A stretch of DNA of 64,000 nt from NCBI RefSeq assembly GCF_016734815.1, contig NZ_JAERQF010000002.1, positions 186,001 through 250,000 of the forward strand, in the 5' to 3' direction. Source of the DNA: Hymenobacter rubidus. GTDB taxonomy: Bacteria > Bacteroidota > Bacteroidia > Cytophagales > Hymenobacteraceae. Shown here piece by piece: positions 1 to 8,346 of the stretch. Positions within the stretch are counted from its first letter, which is position 1. Each line of letters begins with the position of its first letter. The translations under genes and the position numbers were made by a program. The notes beneath the pieces are model-generated. The model saw only the letters and a program-made list of their open reading frames with translations. It made no database searches and was not told where the DNA came from.

Positions 1-248
1 GCGTTGATGATGTTGGCAATGTGGTCGTCCACGGCCTGGCCCAGGAAGATGATGCGGTCCATAATGAGCCGCGAAAACACGTCGATTTCGCGAAAATTCT
101 GCGGCCGTTCCTCGATGACGGAGCGGGTCATGTTGTTGATATAGGGCCGGGTCAGGCCCTCGGTGTGGGCGATATACTGGTCGACGCGCAGGCCGTTCAG
201 GCCTTGGCCGTGCACGGCAAATTTTCGGAATTCGGTTGGGTTCAGCAT
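1..248 (-). CDS. clpP: ATP-dependent Clp protease proteolytic subunit (5' part only)
   Basis: The first 82 codons of a minus-strand gene are visible and the rest lies beyond the left edge. The product begins MLNPTEFRKFAVHG and contains DRIIFLGQAVDDHIANII near residues 63-80, which matches the N-terminal part of ClpP, the serine peptidase ring that degrades unfolded cytoplasmic proteins with ClpX or ClpC. The catalytic Ser, His and Asp are outside the window. The ATG at 246-248 gives the usual short N-terminal extension before the conserved region. Several Bacteroidota have two ClpP paralogues, so which one this is cannot be told from the fragment. Confidence 0.82.
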   Translation of the reverse strand, partial: MLNPTEFRKFAVHGQGLNGLRVDQYIAHTEGLTRPYINNMTRSVIEERPQNFREIDVFSRLIMDRIIFLGQAVDDHIANIIN

Positions 249-432
249 GGGGGTGGATTGGGGTGAAAAAGGGCCAAACAGCACCTGCCTTGCGTAAAAG
301 CAAGGGTGAAAAGGCCCGCAAAATGGCGAAATCAGAAGCGGGTAGAGACGCGGCACTTCGCTTCTTGTCGTTGAATAATGGGGGGCAGAATTGCCTGATG
401 GCGCAGATGCCGAGACGCGAAGTGGCGCGTCT

Positions 433-687
433 CTACAGCGGCCAGCAACGGCGAAGCCGCGCCCACCAACTGCCATACAGCCGCGCATGAATCTGGCGCA
501 ACTCCTGGCCCAATTGCCGACGGCCGGCCCGGCGCAGGCCGTGGTAGAGCTGCTGTTGCGCCGCCGCATCGGCGGCCAACTCGCCGTCAAGCAACTGGCG
601 CAGGCGCCAGTCCTCCGCCGGCAGGGCGGCGGGGCCGTTTAGCAGCTGCTGCTCAATCAGCCGAAGGCGTTCTAGCTCGGGGCGCAT
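433..687 (-). CDS. small hypothetical protein, probable partner of the upstream ECF sigma factor
   Basis: An 84-residue Arg/Leu/Gln-rich protein whose ATG lies 3 bases after the sigma factor stop, so the two are almost certainly co-transcribed and translationally coupled. No membrane segment or signal peptide is visible. The N-terminal half (LERLRLIEQQLLNGPAALPAEDW) resembles the short cytoplasmic helical part often seen in proteins encoded just after ECF sigma genes in Cytophagales. A role as a sigma-binding regulator is inferred from position only; no family is recognised with certainty. Confidence 0.55.
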   Translation of the reverse strand: MRPELERLRLIEQQLLNGPAALPAEDWRLRQLLDGELAADAAAQQQLYHGLRRAGRRQLGQELRQIHARLYGSWWARLRRCWPL

Positions 688-690
688 GGC

Positions 691-1269
691 TTACAATTCA
701 AGGGTTTCAGACCGCCATGCCGCCCGCACGGAACTACGCAGCCGCTCCAGGCACTTGAATTTTTGCACCGTGGCCGAGCGCACAGAAGCGTAGCCGTTGG
801 ATTCGGCAATCTGCGTCAGGGGCTGCTGGAAATAGTAAAAGCTCAGCAGCACGTCTTTACATTTCTTGCCCAGCCGTTCCACGTAGTCGAGCACGGCGAT
901 GGCTGGTTCGGTAACGGCTTCCGAATCTTCCGAGGCCAGGGGTTCAAAGGCGTCGGATAGGGACTGCTCCGGCAGGCGGGCCCGGCGGCGCTGCTCGTGG
1001 TGCCACAAGTTGCGGGCAATGCCCACGAGGTAGGTGCCGGCCGAAGACGTAAGCACCAGCGTGCCGCCCACCGCCTGCTCGTAAAGAATGACCATTGCAT
1101 CATGAAAGATGTCCTGCGCATCCTGGGCCGTGCCACCGTGGCTGCCCACGTAGCGCCGCACCAGCGGAAAGGCCCGGCGGTAAAGCCGGGTCAGGGCCTG
1201 CTCGCGGTCGGCGAGCAGGGCATCGCGCAGGGCGGAAGCGGGCGGCGGGGAGGGGGGTAAGAGCGTCAT
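691..1269 (-). CDS. RNA polymerase ECF-type sigma factor
   Basis: A 192-residue protein with the two-domain layout of group 4 sigma factors. A region 2-like segment (RAFPLVRRYVGSHG, then DAQDIFHDAMVILYEQ) lies near residues 32-66, and a region 4-like helix-turn-helix segment (KCKDVLLSFYYFQQPLTQIAE, ending in KCLERLR) near 137-177. It would direct core polymerase to a small set of envelope or stress genes. The gene shares an operon with the 84-residue protein that follows it. The TonB receptor behind it is on the same strand, but 127 bp separate them and no shared promoter is visible, so regulation of that receptor is only possible. Confidence 0.85.
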   Translation of the reverse strand: MTLLPPSPPPASALRDALLADREQALTRLYRRAFPLVRRYVGSHGGTAQDAQDIFHDAMVILYEQAVGGTLVLTSSAGTYLVGIARNLWHHEQRRRARLPEQSLSDAFEPLASEDSEAVTEPAIAVLDYVERLGKKCKDVLLSFYYFQQPLTQIAESNGYASVRSATVQKFKCLERLRSSVRAAWRSETLEL

Positions 1270-1396
1270 TGGAGCAGGCTTGTACCAATTAATCCATTTC
1301 CAACGGAAGTATCACCCGCGCCTTGAAAAAAAGTTGCCCGCCTCCCCTGCCATGCGTGGGCAAGTGTGCATCAGCCAGGCATAAACTCAGCCAGGG

Positions 1397-3859
1397 CTAC
1401 TTGAAATGTAGCGGCACCACCAGCCGCACACTCACGTTACGGCCCTGGTTGAACACGCCGGTGCGGCCATTCGCCACGTTGTAGTCCGCGTATTTCAGGC
1501 GGCTCAAGTGGCTCTGGTAGCCCACATCAAACAGGTTGTTGGCCGTGAGGTACAGCGAGAACAAGGTTTTGCCCTGCGCATTGGCCAGGTCGGTGCCGAG
1601 GCCGGCGTTTACCAGCGTGTAGCCGGGCGTGGCCGTTTCCGTATCAAAAGCCGAGAAGTAGCGGTTCTGGGCGAAGGTGTGCTCCAACTGCAGGCGGGCG
1701 TAGGGGTTGGCGAGGCGCTTGCCCTGGCGGCGGAAGTTGGCCCGCAACTCCGATTGCAGCCGGTCGCCGGGGATGAAGGGCAGGTATTTCTGGTCGGCCG
1801 GCACGTTCAGCTGCTCGGCCCGCACCATCGAAAACGAGTTTTCGAAGTGCAGCCAGTCCAGCGGGTGGGGGTGCAGGTCGAGGCTGACTTCGCCGCCCAC
1901 CAGGCGGGCCTGGCCCTGCGCGTACTTATAGGCCGCCGTGCCGTCGCGCAGCGAGTCGGCGCCGCCGGCCGTGAGCAGCCGGCGGGTAAAAATGTAGTTG
2001 CTGATGCTATTCTCAAACGCGTCGACGCTGAACCGGACATGGTCCGTGACGTAGCTCACGCCGGCGTCTACTTGCAGGCTGGTTTCGGGGCTGAGGTTGT
2101 CGTTGCCGATTTCGTAGCGGATGGTGCCCTCGTGCTTGCCGTTCGAGCCCAACTCGGCAATGTTCGGGGCGCGGAAGCCGCGCGACAGGTTGCCCTTCAC
2201 CGTCAGTTTCTCGCTCAGGCTATACGCCGCTCCCAGGCTGCCGCTGTAGTTGCGAAAGGTGCTGATGAAGCCCGGAAACTTCGTTTCATCCGGAAAAAGG
2301 GGGAAAGTCGGTCCCGGCTCGCGCGGCAGCAGCAGCTTGTCGGCCGAAATCTGGCGCACATCGTACCGCAGGCCGCCGCTAATATCCAGCGCACCAATGG
2401 TTTTCTTGCCCACCGCAAACACGCCTCCCTCGCTCACGCGGTAGGCCGGAATCAGGAATTCCTGGCCCAGGTTGCGGTTTTGTTGGTGCAGGCCGCTGGT
2501 GCCCACGGTCAAATTCCAGCCGTTCTTTTCGGGCAGGAAATAGCGCAGCGAATAATCCACGGTGCGCAGCTGGAAGTAAAGCGACGTTTCGGCGGGGGCA
2601 AGCACGTTGCCGTACTCGCGCCGCAGGTTTTGCTGGTAGCTCACCTGCAAGGCCAGCCGGCCCCCATTCGAGCCCAGAACAAAGCTGTTGTCGGTGCCAA
2701 CGCGCAGGTGGTTAATCTGCTGCTGGGGCACGGCCAGGCCGTAGCCGCGCAGGTCGGCGTCGCTCACGGGCACACTCAGGGCCGAGTCGCCGCTGGGCAC
2801 GTCCTTCAGAAAGCGGCCGGTTTGGGGGTCGCGGGCGCCTTCCGTCAGCCCCAGGCGCTGGTTGAACGTGCTGAAGGTGAGGTGCGAATAGCCCCAGCTT
2901 TTGTTTACGCCCACGTAGCCGTTGGCGTCCCACTCGTTAAAGCCCGAGTTGTACACCCGGCCATCGTAGCGGTTCTGGTAGTCGCCGGCCACTTTGCGGG
3001 TGCCCCGCGCCAGCCAGTTGAAGCCCTTGATATTGCCCGCGTTCTGAAAGGAGTAGCCCTGCTGGTGGTTATTGGTCTGGTAGCTGGCCGTGGCCAGGCC
3101 CGTAATGTGGCCTTCGGCAATGGGCTCGGGCGCCAGAAAGTTGATGACGCCGGCCATGGCATCGGAGCCATACAGCAGCGAGCCGGGGCCTTTGATAATC
3201 TCGGCCCGGTCCACGCTGAACTCGTCAATCTCAATGCCGTGCTCGTCGCCCCACTGCTGGCCTTCCTGCTTGGCCCCGTTGTTGAGGGTGATGACGCGGT
3301 TGTAGCCCAGCCCGCGCACCACGGGCTTGCTGATGGCCGCCCCGGTCGTAATCTGGCTCAGGCCCGGCGTGTGCGCAATGGCATCCACAATATTCGAGGC
3401 CGAGGTTTGGTTCAGCCGCGTGCGGTCGACCACGGTAGTCGGGATGGGCGAGCGCCGCAGCTGCGTGGCCTGCGACACGCCCGTGACCACCACCTGCCCA
3501 ATTTCGGTGGCCGCCACCGTCAGCTTAAAATCCAGGGACTGGCCGCTGCCCGTGTCCACGGTTTGCGTCACGGTGTTGTAGCCCAGCGAGCGCACCTGCA
3601 CCGTGAAGCGCCCCCGCGGCAGGCTCGAAAAGCTGAAGCTGCCGTCGGGGCCGGCGGCGGTGCCCTGCTTTAAGTCATCAAAAATAATGTTGGCGCCGGG
3701 CAGGGGTTCGCCGGTAGCAGCATCGGTTACGCGCCCGGTAAGTAGCGGTGCGGCAGTGCGCGGCGCGCGCGCGGCAACCGGCAGCTGCTGAGCCGGCAGC
3801 CATGACGGCACGGTCGCCAGTGCCAAGGGAAAAAGAAACTTATAAAAAGCTGATTGCAT
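1397..3859 (-). CDS. TonB-dependent outer membrane receptor
   Basis: An outer membrane beta-barrel receptor of about 820 residues. I start it at the ATG at 3857-3859 because that gives a clean signal peptide (MQSAFYKFLFPLALATVPSW). Next come a carboxypeptidase-like regulatory domain (TGRVTDAATGEPLPGANI), a plug domain (NIVDAIAHTPGLSQ, VVRGLGYNRV, KGPGSLLYGSDAMAGVINF) and a barrel ending in Phe-Lys. An in-frame ATG 63 bases further upstream would disturb the signal sequence. The substrate is not known. The plug loop GDEHGIEID and the His-rich exported protein encoded just upstream suggest a metal or metal complex, but this is inference. Confidence 0.9.
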   Translation of the reverse strand: MQSAFYKFLFPLALATVPSWLPAQQLPVAARAPRTAAPLLTGRVTDAATGEPLPGANIIFDDLKQGTAAGPDGSFSFSSLPRGRFTVQVRSLGYNTVTQTVDTGSGQSLDFKLTVAATEIGQVVVTGVSQATQLRRSPIPTTVVDRTRLNQTSASNIVDAIAHTPGLSQITTGAAISKPVVRGLGYNRVITLNNGAKQEGQQWGDEHGIEIDEFSVDRAEIIKGPGSLLYGSDAMAGVINFLAPEPIAEGHITGLATASYQTNNHQQGYSFQNAGNIKGFNWLARGTRKVAGDYQNRYDGRVYNSGFNEWDANGYVGVNKSWGYSHLTFSTFNQRLGLTEGARDPQTGRFLKDVPSGDSALSVPVSDADLRGYGLAVPQQQINHLRVGTDNSFVLGSNGGRLALQVSYQQNLRREYGNVLAPAETSLYFQLRTVDYSLRYFLPEKNGWNLTVGTSGLHQQNRNLGQEFLIPAYRVSEGGVFAVGKKTIGALDISGGLRYDVRQISADKLLLPREPGPTFPLFPDETKFPGFISTFRNYSGSLGAAYSLSEKLTVKGNLSRGFRAPNIAELGSNGKHEGTIRYEIGNDNLSPETSLQVDAGVSYVTDHVRFSVDAFENSISNYIFTRRLLTAGGADSLRDGTAAYKYAQGQARLVGGEVSLDLHPHPLDWLHFENSFSMVRAEQLNVPADQKYLPFIPGDRLQSELRANFRRQGKRLANPYARLQLEHTFAQNRYFSAFDTETATPGYTLVNAGLGTDLANAQGKTLFSLYLTANNLFDVGYQSHLSRLKYADYNVANGRTGVFNQGRNVSVRLVVPLHFK

Positions 3860-3951
3860 GATAAATGCCAAAACAGCCAGCCCCGCCGACCAGCGCAAGA
3901 GCGCCGCCGCGGGTGCAGGCAATTGTTACCAATAAGAAGAAGGAGCGGACG

Positions 3952-4320
3952 CTAGGCGCGGCTGGGCGGCCCCCGCAGGGAGCGCGCAAACAGCTGCTCG
4001 CCAGCTACCAGCTGCACGGGCGGCAGGGGCGGAGTGGCCGTATAGCCTGGACCTGTGCGGGGCACGGGGGCCACTACGGGAACGCCCGCCTGGTACGCCA
4101 CGTTGTAGAACTGCTCCACCTCGCAATGCTGGTGCTTGGCGCTAATCAGGTCCTTGCCCGCGCGCTTAAACGCCGGGGCATGCGCGGGTTCCTCGGTGGT
4201 GTGGGCGTGCGGGTGCAACGCCAGCATCCACGCCTCGGGCAGCAGCGTCCGCACCAGGCAGAGCAGCAACAGCAGAGCAATATGGGAGCGCAGGGCTTGC
4301 ACGGTGCAAAGATTGAGCAC
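3952..4320 (-). CDS. small His-rich exported protein of unknown function
   Basis: A 122-residue protein with an N-terminal hydrophobic segment (IALLLLLCLVRTLL) that could be a signal peptide or membrane anchor. It is followed by a His-rich stretch (LHPHAHTTEEPAHAP) and a KHQHCEVEQFYN motif whose His and Cys could bind a metal. It precedes the TonB receptor on the same strand with about 90 bp between them, so the two may form one transport unit. Short proteins with an HxHC motif are common next to TonB receptors in Bacteroidota; I recognise the pattern but no named family. Confidence 0.6.
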   Translation of the reverse strand: MLNLCTVQALRSHIALLLLLCLVRTLLPEAWMLALHPHAHTTEEPAHAPAFKRAGKDLISAKHQHCEVEQFYNVAYQAGVPVVAPVPRTGPGYTATPPLPPVQLVAGEQLFARSLRGPPSRA

Positions 4321-4444
4321 AAAGCCGGAAGCTGCGCGCAGAATTAAAAAGGATAGTTTTGGCCATTAACGAAATCCGGTTCGGTGCGGTTTTTCGTAGC
4401 CCCTATTATACCTTCGTCCTTTATGGCTGCAAGGCCCTTTCTTT

Positions 4445-4951
4445 GTGATAATTAATAACATTTCCGACCTTTCTTTGCAATATGACGAGCCGCTGGGCTT
4501 GCTGCGCGTCGAATGGGCTTCGGGAGATGATATGCGGGGCTTCCGCAATAGCGCCGAGCAGCTGCTTTATTTGGGCCAGCAGTTGGGCGTGCGGCACCTG
4601 CTGCTCAACATGAATACCTTTCCCGACATCTCGGTTTACGACCAGGTCTGGCTGGGCACGCACTGGATATCGGGCTTGCTGCAAATGCCGCTGGAGCGCG
4701 TCGTGCTGGTAAACCACCGCCGGCGCCTACACAACCAGATGGCCATCGATTCCCTGATTGCCATTGCCCGTCCATTCATCCGGTTTGATATTCAGTATTT
4801 TCCGCAGCCCGTGCCCGGCCTGCATTGGCTCAGCGACCACTCCTCGCGGCTGCCAGCCCTGCTGGCCGAATGGGACGCGCTGCACGGCCCCAACTCCCTG
4901 CACGGGTCGGAAGCCGCCGAGTACCGACGGCTCCACCGCCCCCAGGCCTAG
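4445..4951 (+). CDS. hypothetical cytoplasmic protein, possibly STAS-like
   Basis: A 168-residue soluble protein without signal peptide. The frame opens with a GTG (4445) followed by IINNISDLSLQYDEPLGLLRVEW; no ATG is available before the conserved-looking N-terminus, although an ATG at 4423 exists in another frame. Alternating strands and helices (HLLLNMNTFPDISVYDQVW) resemble the small STAS or SpoIIAA-like proteins often found in Hymenobacter-type genomes. That assignment is a weak fold guess, and no catalytic motif is visible. It lies 187 bp before htpG on the same strand but is separated from it by what looks like an independent htpG promoter. Confidence 0.6.
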   Translation: MIINNISDLSLQYDEPLGLLRVEWASGDDMRGFRNSAEQLLYLGQQLGVRHLLLNMNTFPDISVYDQVWLGTHWISGLLQMPLERVVLVNHRRRLHNQMAIDSLIAIARPFIRFDIQYFPQPVPGLHWLSDHSSRLPALLAEWDALHGPNSLHGSEAAEYRRLHRPQA

Positions 4952-5021
4952 CCGCTGGCCTGCGTAAAGGTGGGTTCGAATCCGTTTCACGCCCACGTGC
5001 AACGCGTGCAGGACAAATTTC

Positions 5022-5064
5022 GCTGTCAATCTGACAGCCCTGTCTCCCTTGGAACAGCCTTTGA
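5022..5064 (+). promoter_or_regulatory. candidate htpG control region: 7-bp inverted repeat plus sigma-54-like boxes
   Basis: GCTGTCA-ATC-TGACAGC (5022-5038) is a perfect inverted repeat. Eleven bases later TTGGAACAGCCTTTGA (5049-5064) has the GG-N10-G spacing of a -24/-12 sigma-54 promoter, with GA where GC is the norm. The start would fall about 60-70 bases before the htpG ATG. The reading is tentative because the -12 box is imperfect. Confidence 0.35.
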
Positions 5065-5138
5065 AAGCTACGGAACCCGTGGCGCGGGCCTTCGCGCCCG
5101 GCCATTCCGTCTGTATTCAACCGTTTCCACTTTGTACC

Positions 5139-6956
5139 ATGCAAGAAACCGGCTCCATCTCCATCCATACCGAGAACATCTTCCCCATCATCAAGAAGTT
5201 CTTGTATTCCGACCACGAAATTTTCCTGCGGGAACTGGTTTCGAACGCCGTCGACGCCACCCAAAAGCTGAAAAGCCTGGCCCAGCTGGGCGAGTATAAA
5301 GGCGATTTGGGCGAGCTGAAAGTGCGGGTGACCGTGGACAAAGAAGCCCGCAAAATCACGATTTCCGACCACGGCCTGGGCATGACGGCCGAAGAAATCA
5401 AGAAGTACATCAACCAGATTGCCTTCAGCGGCGCCACCGAGTTTGTGGAGCAGTACAAGGACAAGGACGCCGCTACGAAGGACCAGATTATCGGCCAGTT
5501 CGGCCTGGGCTTCTACTCGGCTTTCATGGTAGCCAAAGAAGTCGAAATCTTCTCGCAGAGCTACCAGGAGGGCACCGAAGCCGCCCACTGGACCTGTGAT
5601 GGCAGCACCTCCTTCACCATTGAAACCACCGAGAAGGCCGAGCGCGGCACCGATGTGGTGCTGCACGTGGCCGAAGATTCGGACGAGTTCTTGGAGGAGG
5701 CTCGCCTGCGCACCATCCTCACTAAGTACTGCAAGTTCCTGCCCATTCCGATTGAGTTTGAAGGCGAGGTCATCAACCAGACGACCCCCATCTGGACCAA
5801 GCAGCCTTCGGAGCTGACCGACGAGGACTACAAGAAGTTCTACCAGGAGCTGTATCCGATGAGCATGGACGAGCCCTTGTTCTGGATTCACCTGAACGTG
5901 GACTATCCGTTCAACCTGACGGGTATTCTGTACTTCCCCAAGGTGAAGGACGAGCTGCAGTTCTCGCGCAACAAGATTCAACTCTATTCCCGTCAGGTAT
6001 TCATCACCGACGAGGTGAAGGACGTGGTGCCCGAGTTCCTGATGCTGCTGCACGGCGTGATTGACTCGCCCGACATCCCGCTGAACGTGTCGCGCAGCTT
6101 CCTGCAGGCCGACGCGGCGGTGCGCAAAATCAACACCTACATCACCAAGAAAGTGGCCGATAAGCTGAGCAGCCTGTTCAAGCAGGACCGCGCCGGCTAC
6201 GAGGAGAAATGGTCCGACATCGGCCTGTTTGTGAAGTACGGCATGCTCTCGGACGAGAAGTTCTACGACAAGGCCAAGGATTTCGTGCTGCTCAAAAACG
6301 TGGCCGGCAAGCTGTTCACCCTCAACGAGTACACCGAGCACATTCAGGCCAATCAGAAAGACAAGAACGACAACACCGTGGTGCTCTACACCAACGATGC
6401 GGAGCAGCAGCACGGCTTCGTGGCCGCCGCCCAGGAGCGCGGCTACGACGTGTTGGTTTTCGACCACATCCTCGACCCCCACTTTGTGGGCCAGCTGGAG
6501 CAAAAGCTGGAAAAAACCAGCTTCAAGCGCGTGGACGCCGACACGTTGAGCAAGCTCATCGAGAAGGACGACACCACCGAAAGCGTGCTGAGCGAAGACG
6601 ATACCAAGAAGCTGGAGGAAACCTTTACTACCGCCATTGCCAACCCGGCCATGCACGTGAAGGTAGCCGCCCTCTCGCCCCAGGACGCCCCGGTCGTCAT
6701 CACCCAGAATGAGTTCATGCGCCGCATGAAGGACATGCAGCGCACCGGCGGTGGCGGCGGCATGCAGATGTTCGGCGCCTTCCCCGAGTCGTACGACGTG
6801 ACCGTGAATGCCAACCACCCGCTGGTAACCAAGGTGTTGGCCGACGGCGGCTCCACGCTGGCCAAGCAAGCGTTTGATTTGGCGCTGCTGGCCCAGGGCC
6901 TGTTAAAAGGCGAGGCGCTGACGCAGTTCGTGAAGCGCAGCACGGAGTTGCTGTAA
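5139..6956 (+). CDS. htpG: Hsp90-family molecular chaperone HtpG
   Basis: A cytoplasmic ATP-dependent chaperone of 605 residues, the normal size for bacterial HtpG. The start at 5139 gives MQETGSISIHTENIFPIIKK, the typical Bacteroidota N-terminus; an in-frame extension to 5049 is not conserved-looking. The GHKL ATPase motifs are present in order: ELVSNAVDATQKL (helix with catalytic Glu and Asn), DHGLGM (nucleotide-binding Asp/Gly) and GQFGLGFYS. The middle domain contains the segment FWIHLNVDYPFNLTGILYFP, and the C-terminal dimerisation part ends FVKRSTELL. The gene is monocistronic, with a strong terminator directly after it and a possible heat-shock control region in front. Confidence 0.97.
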   Translation: MQETGSISIHTENIFPIIKKFLYSDHEIFLRELVSNAVDATQKLKSLAQLGEYKGDLGELKVRVTVDKEARKITISDHGLGMTAEEIKKYINQIAFSGATEFVEQYKDKDAATKDQIIGQFGLGFYSAFMVAKEVEIFSQSYQEGTEAAHWTCDGSTSFTIETTEKAERGTDVVLHVAEDSDEFLEEARLRTILTKYCKFLPIPIEFEGEVINQTTPIWTKQPSELTDEDYKKFYQELYPMSMDEPLFWIHLNVDYPFNLTGILYFPKVKDELQFSRNKIQLYSRQVFITDEVKDVVPEFLMLLHGVIDSPDIPLNVSRSFLQADAAVRKINTYITKKVADKLSSLFKQDRAGYEEKWSDIGLFVKYGMLSDEKFYDKAKDFVLLKNVAGKLFTLNEYTEHIQANQKDKNDNTVVLYTNDAEQQHGFVAAAQERGYDVLVFDHILDPHFVGQLEQKLEKTSFKRVDADTLSKLIEKDDTTESVLSEDDTKKLEETFTTAIANPAMHVKVAALSPQDAPVVITQNEFMRRMKDMQRTGGGGGMQMFGAFPESYDVTVNANHPLVTKVLADGGSTLAKQAFDLALLAQGLLKGEALTQFVKRSTELL

Positions 6957-6958
6957 GC

Positions 6959-7105
6959 ACGAGTGCCGCGAAGCTGTGCTTCGCCTCGCGGTGGTATCGT
7001 CCAACAATCAAGAGGCCCAATGTCGGAAAGACGTTGGGCCTTTTGCTTTGAGTAGGCTCTCTGGCGGCGCGGGCGCGAGGCGAAGCACAGCTTCGCGGTA
7101 CTCGT
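6959..7105. repeat. 32-bp inverted repeat flanking the htpG terminator
   Basis: Positions 6959-6990 and 7074-7105 are inverted copies differing at one base. Each arm also contains its own hairpin (GCGAAGC-3 nt-GCTTCGC). The htpG terminator sits in the centre, and the next gene (minus strand) ends just after the right arm. Confidence 0.85.
7013..7044 (+). terminator. intrinsic terminator of htpG
   Basis: A 12-bp stem, AGGCCCAATGTC paired with GACGTTGGGCCT (one T-G wobble), has a GGAAA loop and is followed by TTTGCTTT. Confidence 0.85.
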
Positions 7106-7106
7106 T

Positions 7107-8150
7107 CTAGCGCTTCGCTACGGTGCCCTGAGGCTGCACCAACCGCCGCAGTTCCTTTCCCGTCAGCACCGTCACGCCAACCTCACTCGCCAGCCACAAC
7201 CGCTGCTGTTTATCAACCTCCAGCAATAAAGGATTCCCTGCGCTCGCTGGCAGGCTCACCGGCCTTAGCAGTCGCTTGGGCTCCACTTTGTCAGTAGAAG
7301 GAGAAAAGCTGGCGAATCCGGTGGGCTCGTTGGGCAGCAGGAGCAGGCCCTGGGCGGTGGCAAAAAGGCGGCCCACGCCGGGCATGGCGGCCACGCCAAA
7401 AACCTCGTTGCCAGGCCGGCCGATAAACTTCACGGTGGGCAGCTCTTCCTCGGCCGCGCCGCGTTGGCCGCCATTCTCAAATACGCAGATGGCGTCCGAC
7501 ATCACCACCCAGAGGTTGCCGGCGTTGTCGGGCAGTAGCTTTTCCACAATGTTGTCGGGGATTTCGTGGTTGGCCACGCCTTCCTCGTTGTAGCGCGTCC
7601 ATTCGGCGCCTTGCTTGCGGCTGAGGCCGATGCTGGTGGCAATCCACACGGAGCTGTCGGGCGTGGCCACGCCACCATTGATAGCCGGCGTGCGCAGTTC
7701 TTGGATGAAGGTATTGTTGGCCCAGCGGAAGACGCCCTGGCTGTTGGCACCCACCCACACAGTGCCCCGCGCATCGCGGAACAGCGCCGTGATGTTGGGC
7801 GCGGCATCGGCGCCAGGCAGGGCCAGTGGGCGCGGCCAGAAGGTGCTCGTATTCAGGCGTAGTACGCCCTGGCGGGTGCCCAGCCAGAGCACGGTGTCGG
7901 CCAGCGTAGCGCATTGAATAGTGCTGGCAAGTTGCTGCTTGCGCACAAACTCCTGGCCTTCGAGCCGGAATACGCTGCGTTCGGTGATTAGGTAGGTAGC
8001 CTTGCCGGAATGAAGCATTGCCACCGGTTTTTTAGCGCCGGCCACGGCGTAGTGCGGGCGCGGGCGGGCCAGCGAAATCGGGGAAAAGCTCAGCAGCAGC
8101 AGTGCCGAAAGAAGCGAGGGAATGAAGGTGTTTTTAGTGGAAAATGGCAT
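7107..8150 (-). CDS. exported two-component-regulator-type propeller protein
   Basis: An exported protein of about 347 residues with a signal peptide (FIPSLLSALLLLSFSPISLA). Start 8150 is preferred because the upstream in-frame TTG lies inside a TACCTTTG promoter box. The body contains repeated blades of the kind found in the sensor part of hybrid two-component regulators: VLWLGTRQGVLRLN, TVWVGANSQGVFRW, SVWIATSIGLSRK, LWVVMSDAICVFENG and LWLASEVGVTVL. No kinase or DNA-binding domain follows, so it is a free-standing beta-propeller, probably periplasmic. Its ligand and partner are unknown. It is convergent with htpG. Confidence 0.72.
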   Translation of the reverse strand: MPFSTKNTFIPSLLSALLLLSFSPISLARPRPHYAVAGAKKPVAMLHSGKATYLITERSVFRLEGQEFVRKQQLASTIQCATLADTVLWLGTRQGVLRLNTSTFWPRPLALPGADAAPNITALFRDARGTVWVGANSQGVFRWANNTFIQELRTPAINGGVATPDSSVWIATSIGLSRKQGAEWTRYNEEGVANHEIPDNIVEKLLPDNAGNLWVVMSDAICVFENGGQRGAAEEELPTVKFIGRPGNEVFGVAAMPGVGRLFATAQGLLLLPNEPTGFASFSPSTDKVEPKRLLRPVSLPASAGNPLLLEVDKQQRLWLASEVGVTVLTGKELRRLVQPQGTVAKR

Positions 8151-8177
8151 AGCCCAGAGCCAGTGAAATGGTTCTGG

Positions 8178-8185
8178 CAAAGGTA
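8178..8185 (-). promoter_or_regulatory. TACCTTTG (-7 type) promoter box
   Basis: TACCTTTG on the minus strand, 27 bases before the propeller gene start, matches the Bacteroidota consensus TAnnTTTG. No well-spaced -33 TTTG was found. Confidence 0.55.
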
Positions 8186-8346
8186 TATTTTGTATTGCAA
8201 TGGCCTGATTATGTAATCATTATCAAATCATGGGATTGGTGCTGCATTCTTAATGGATGGTTGATGCCGGAGTAACGCGGGCCTCACGGCAGCCGCCCAA
8301 TTTTGCCGCCGGATAGCATTCCACTCATCAACCCCAACCGGCTTTT

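Noticed and set aside
1508..3673. Long open frame antisense to the TonB receptor
   Set aside because: It follows the mirror of the receptor codons in a GC-rich genome, with no domain, signal peptide or plausible composition. The same applies to the long antisense frames over htpG, ettA, nusB and the exporters.
3860..4445. Cobalamin or other riboswitch near the TonB receptor
   Set aside because: No conserved B12-box or other aptamer pattern was seen, and the upstream small gene occupies most of the space.
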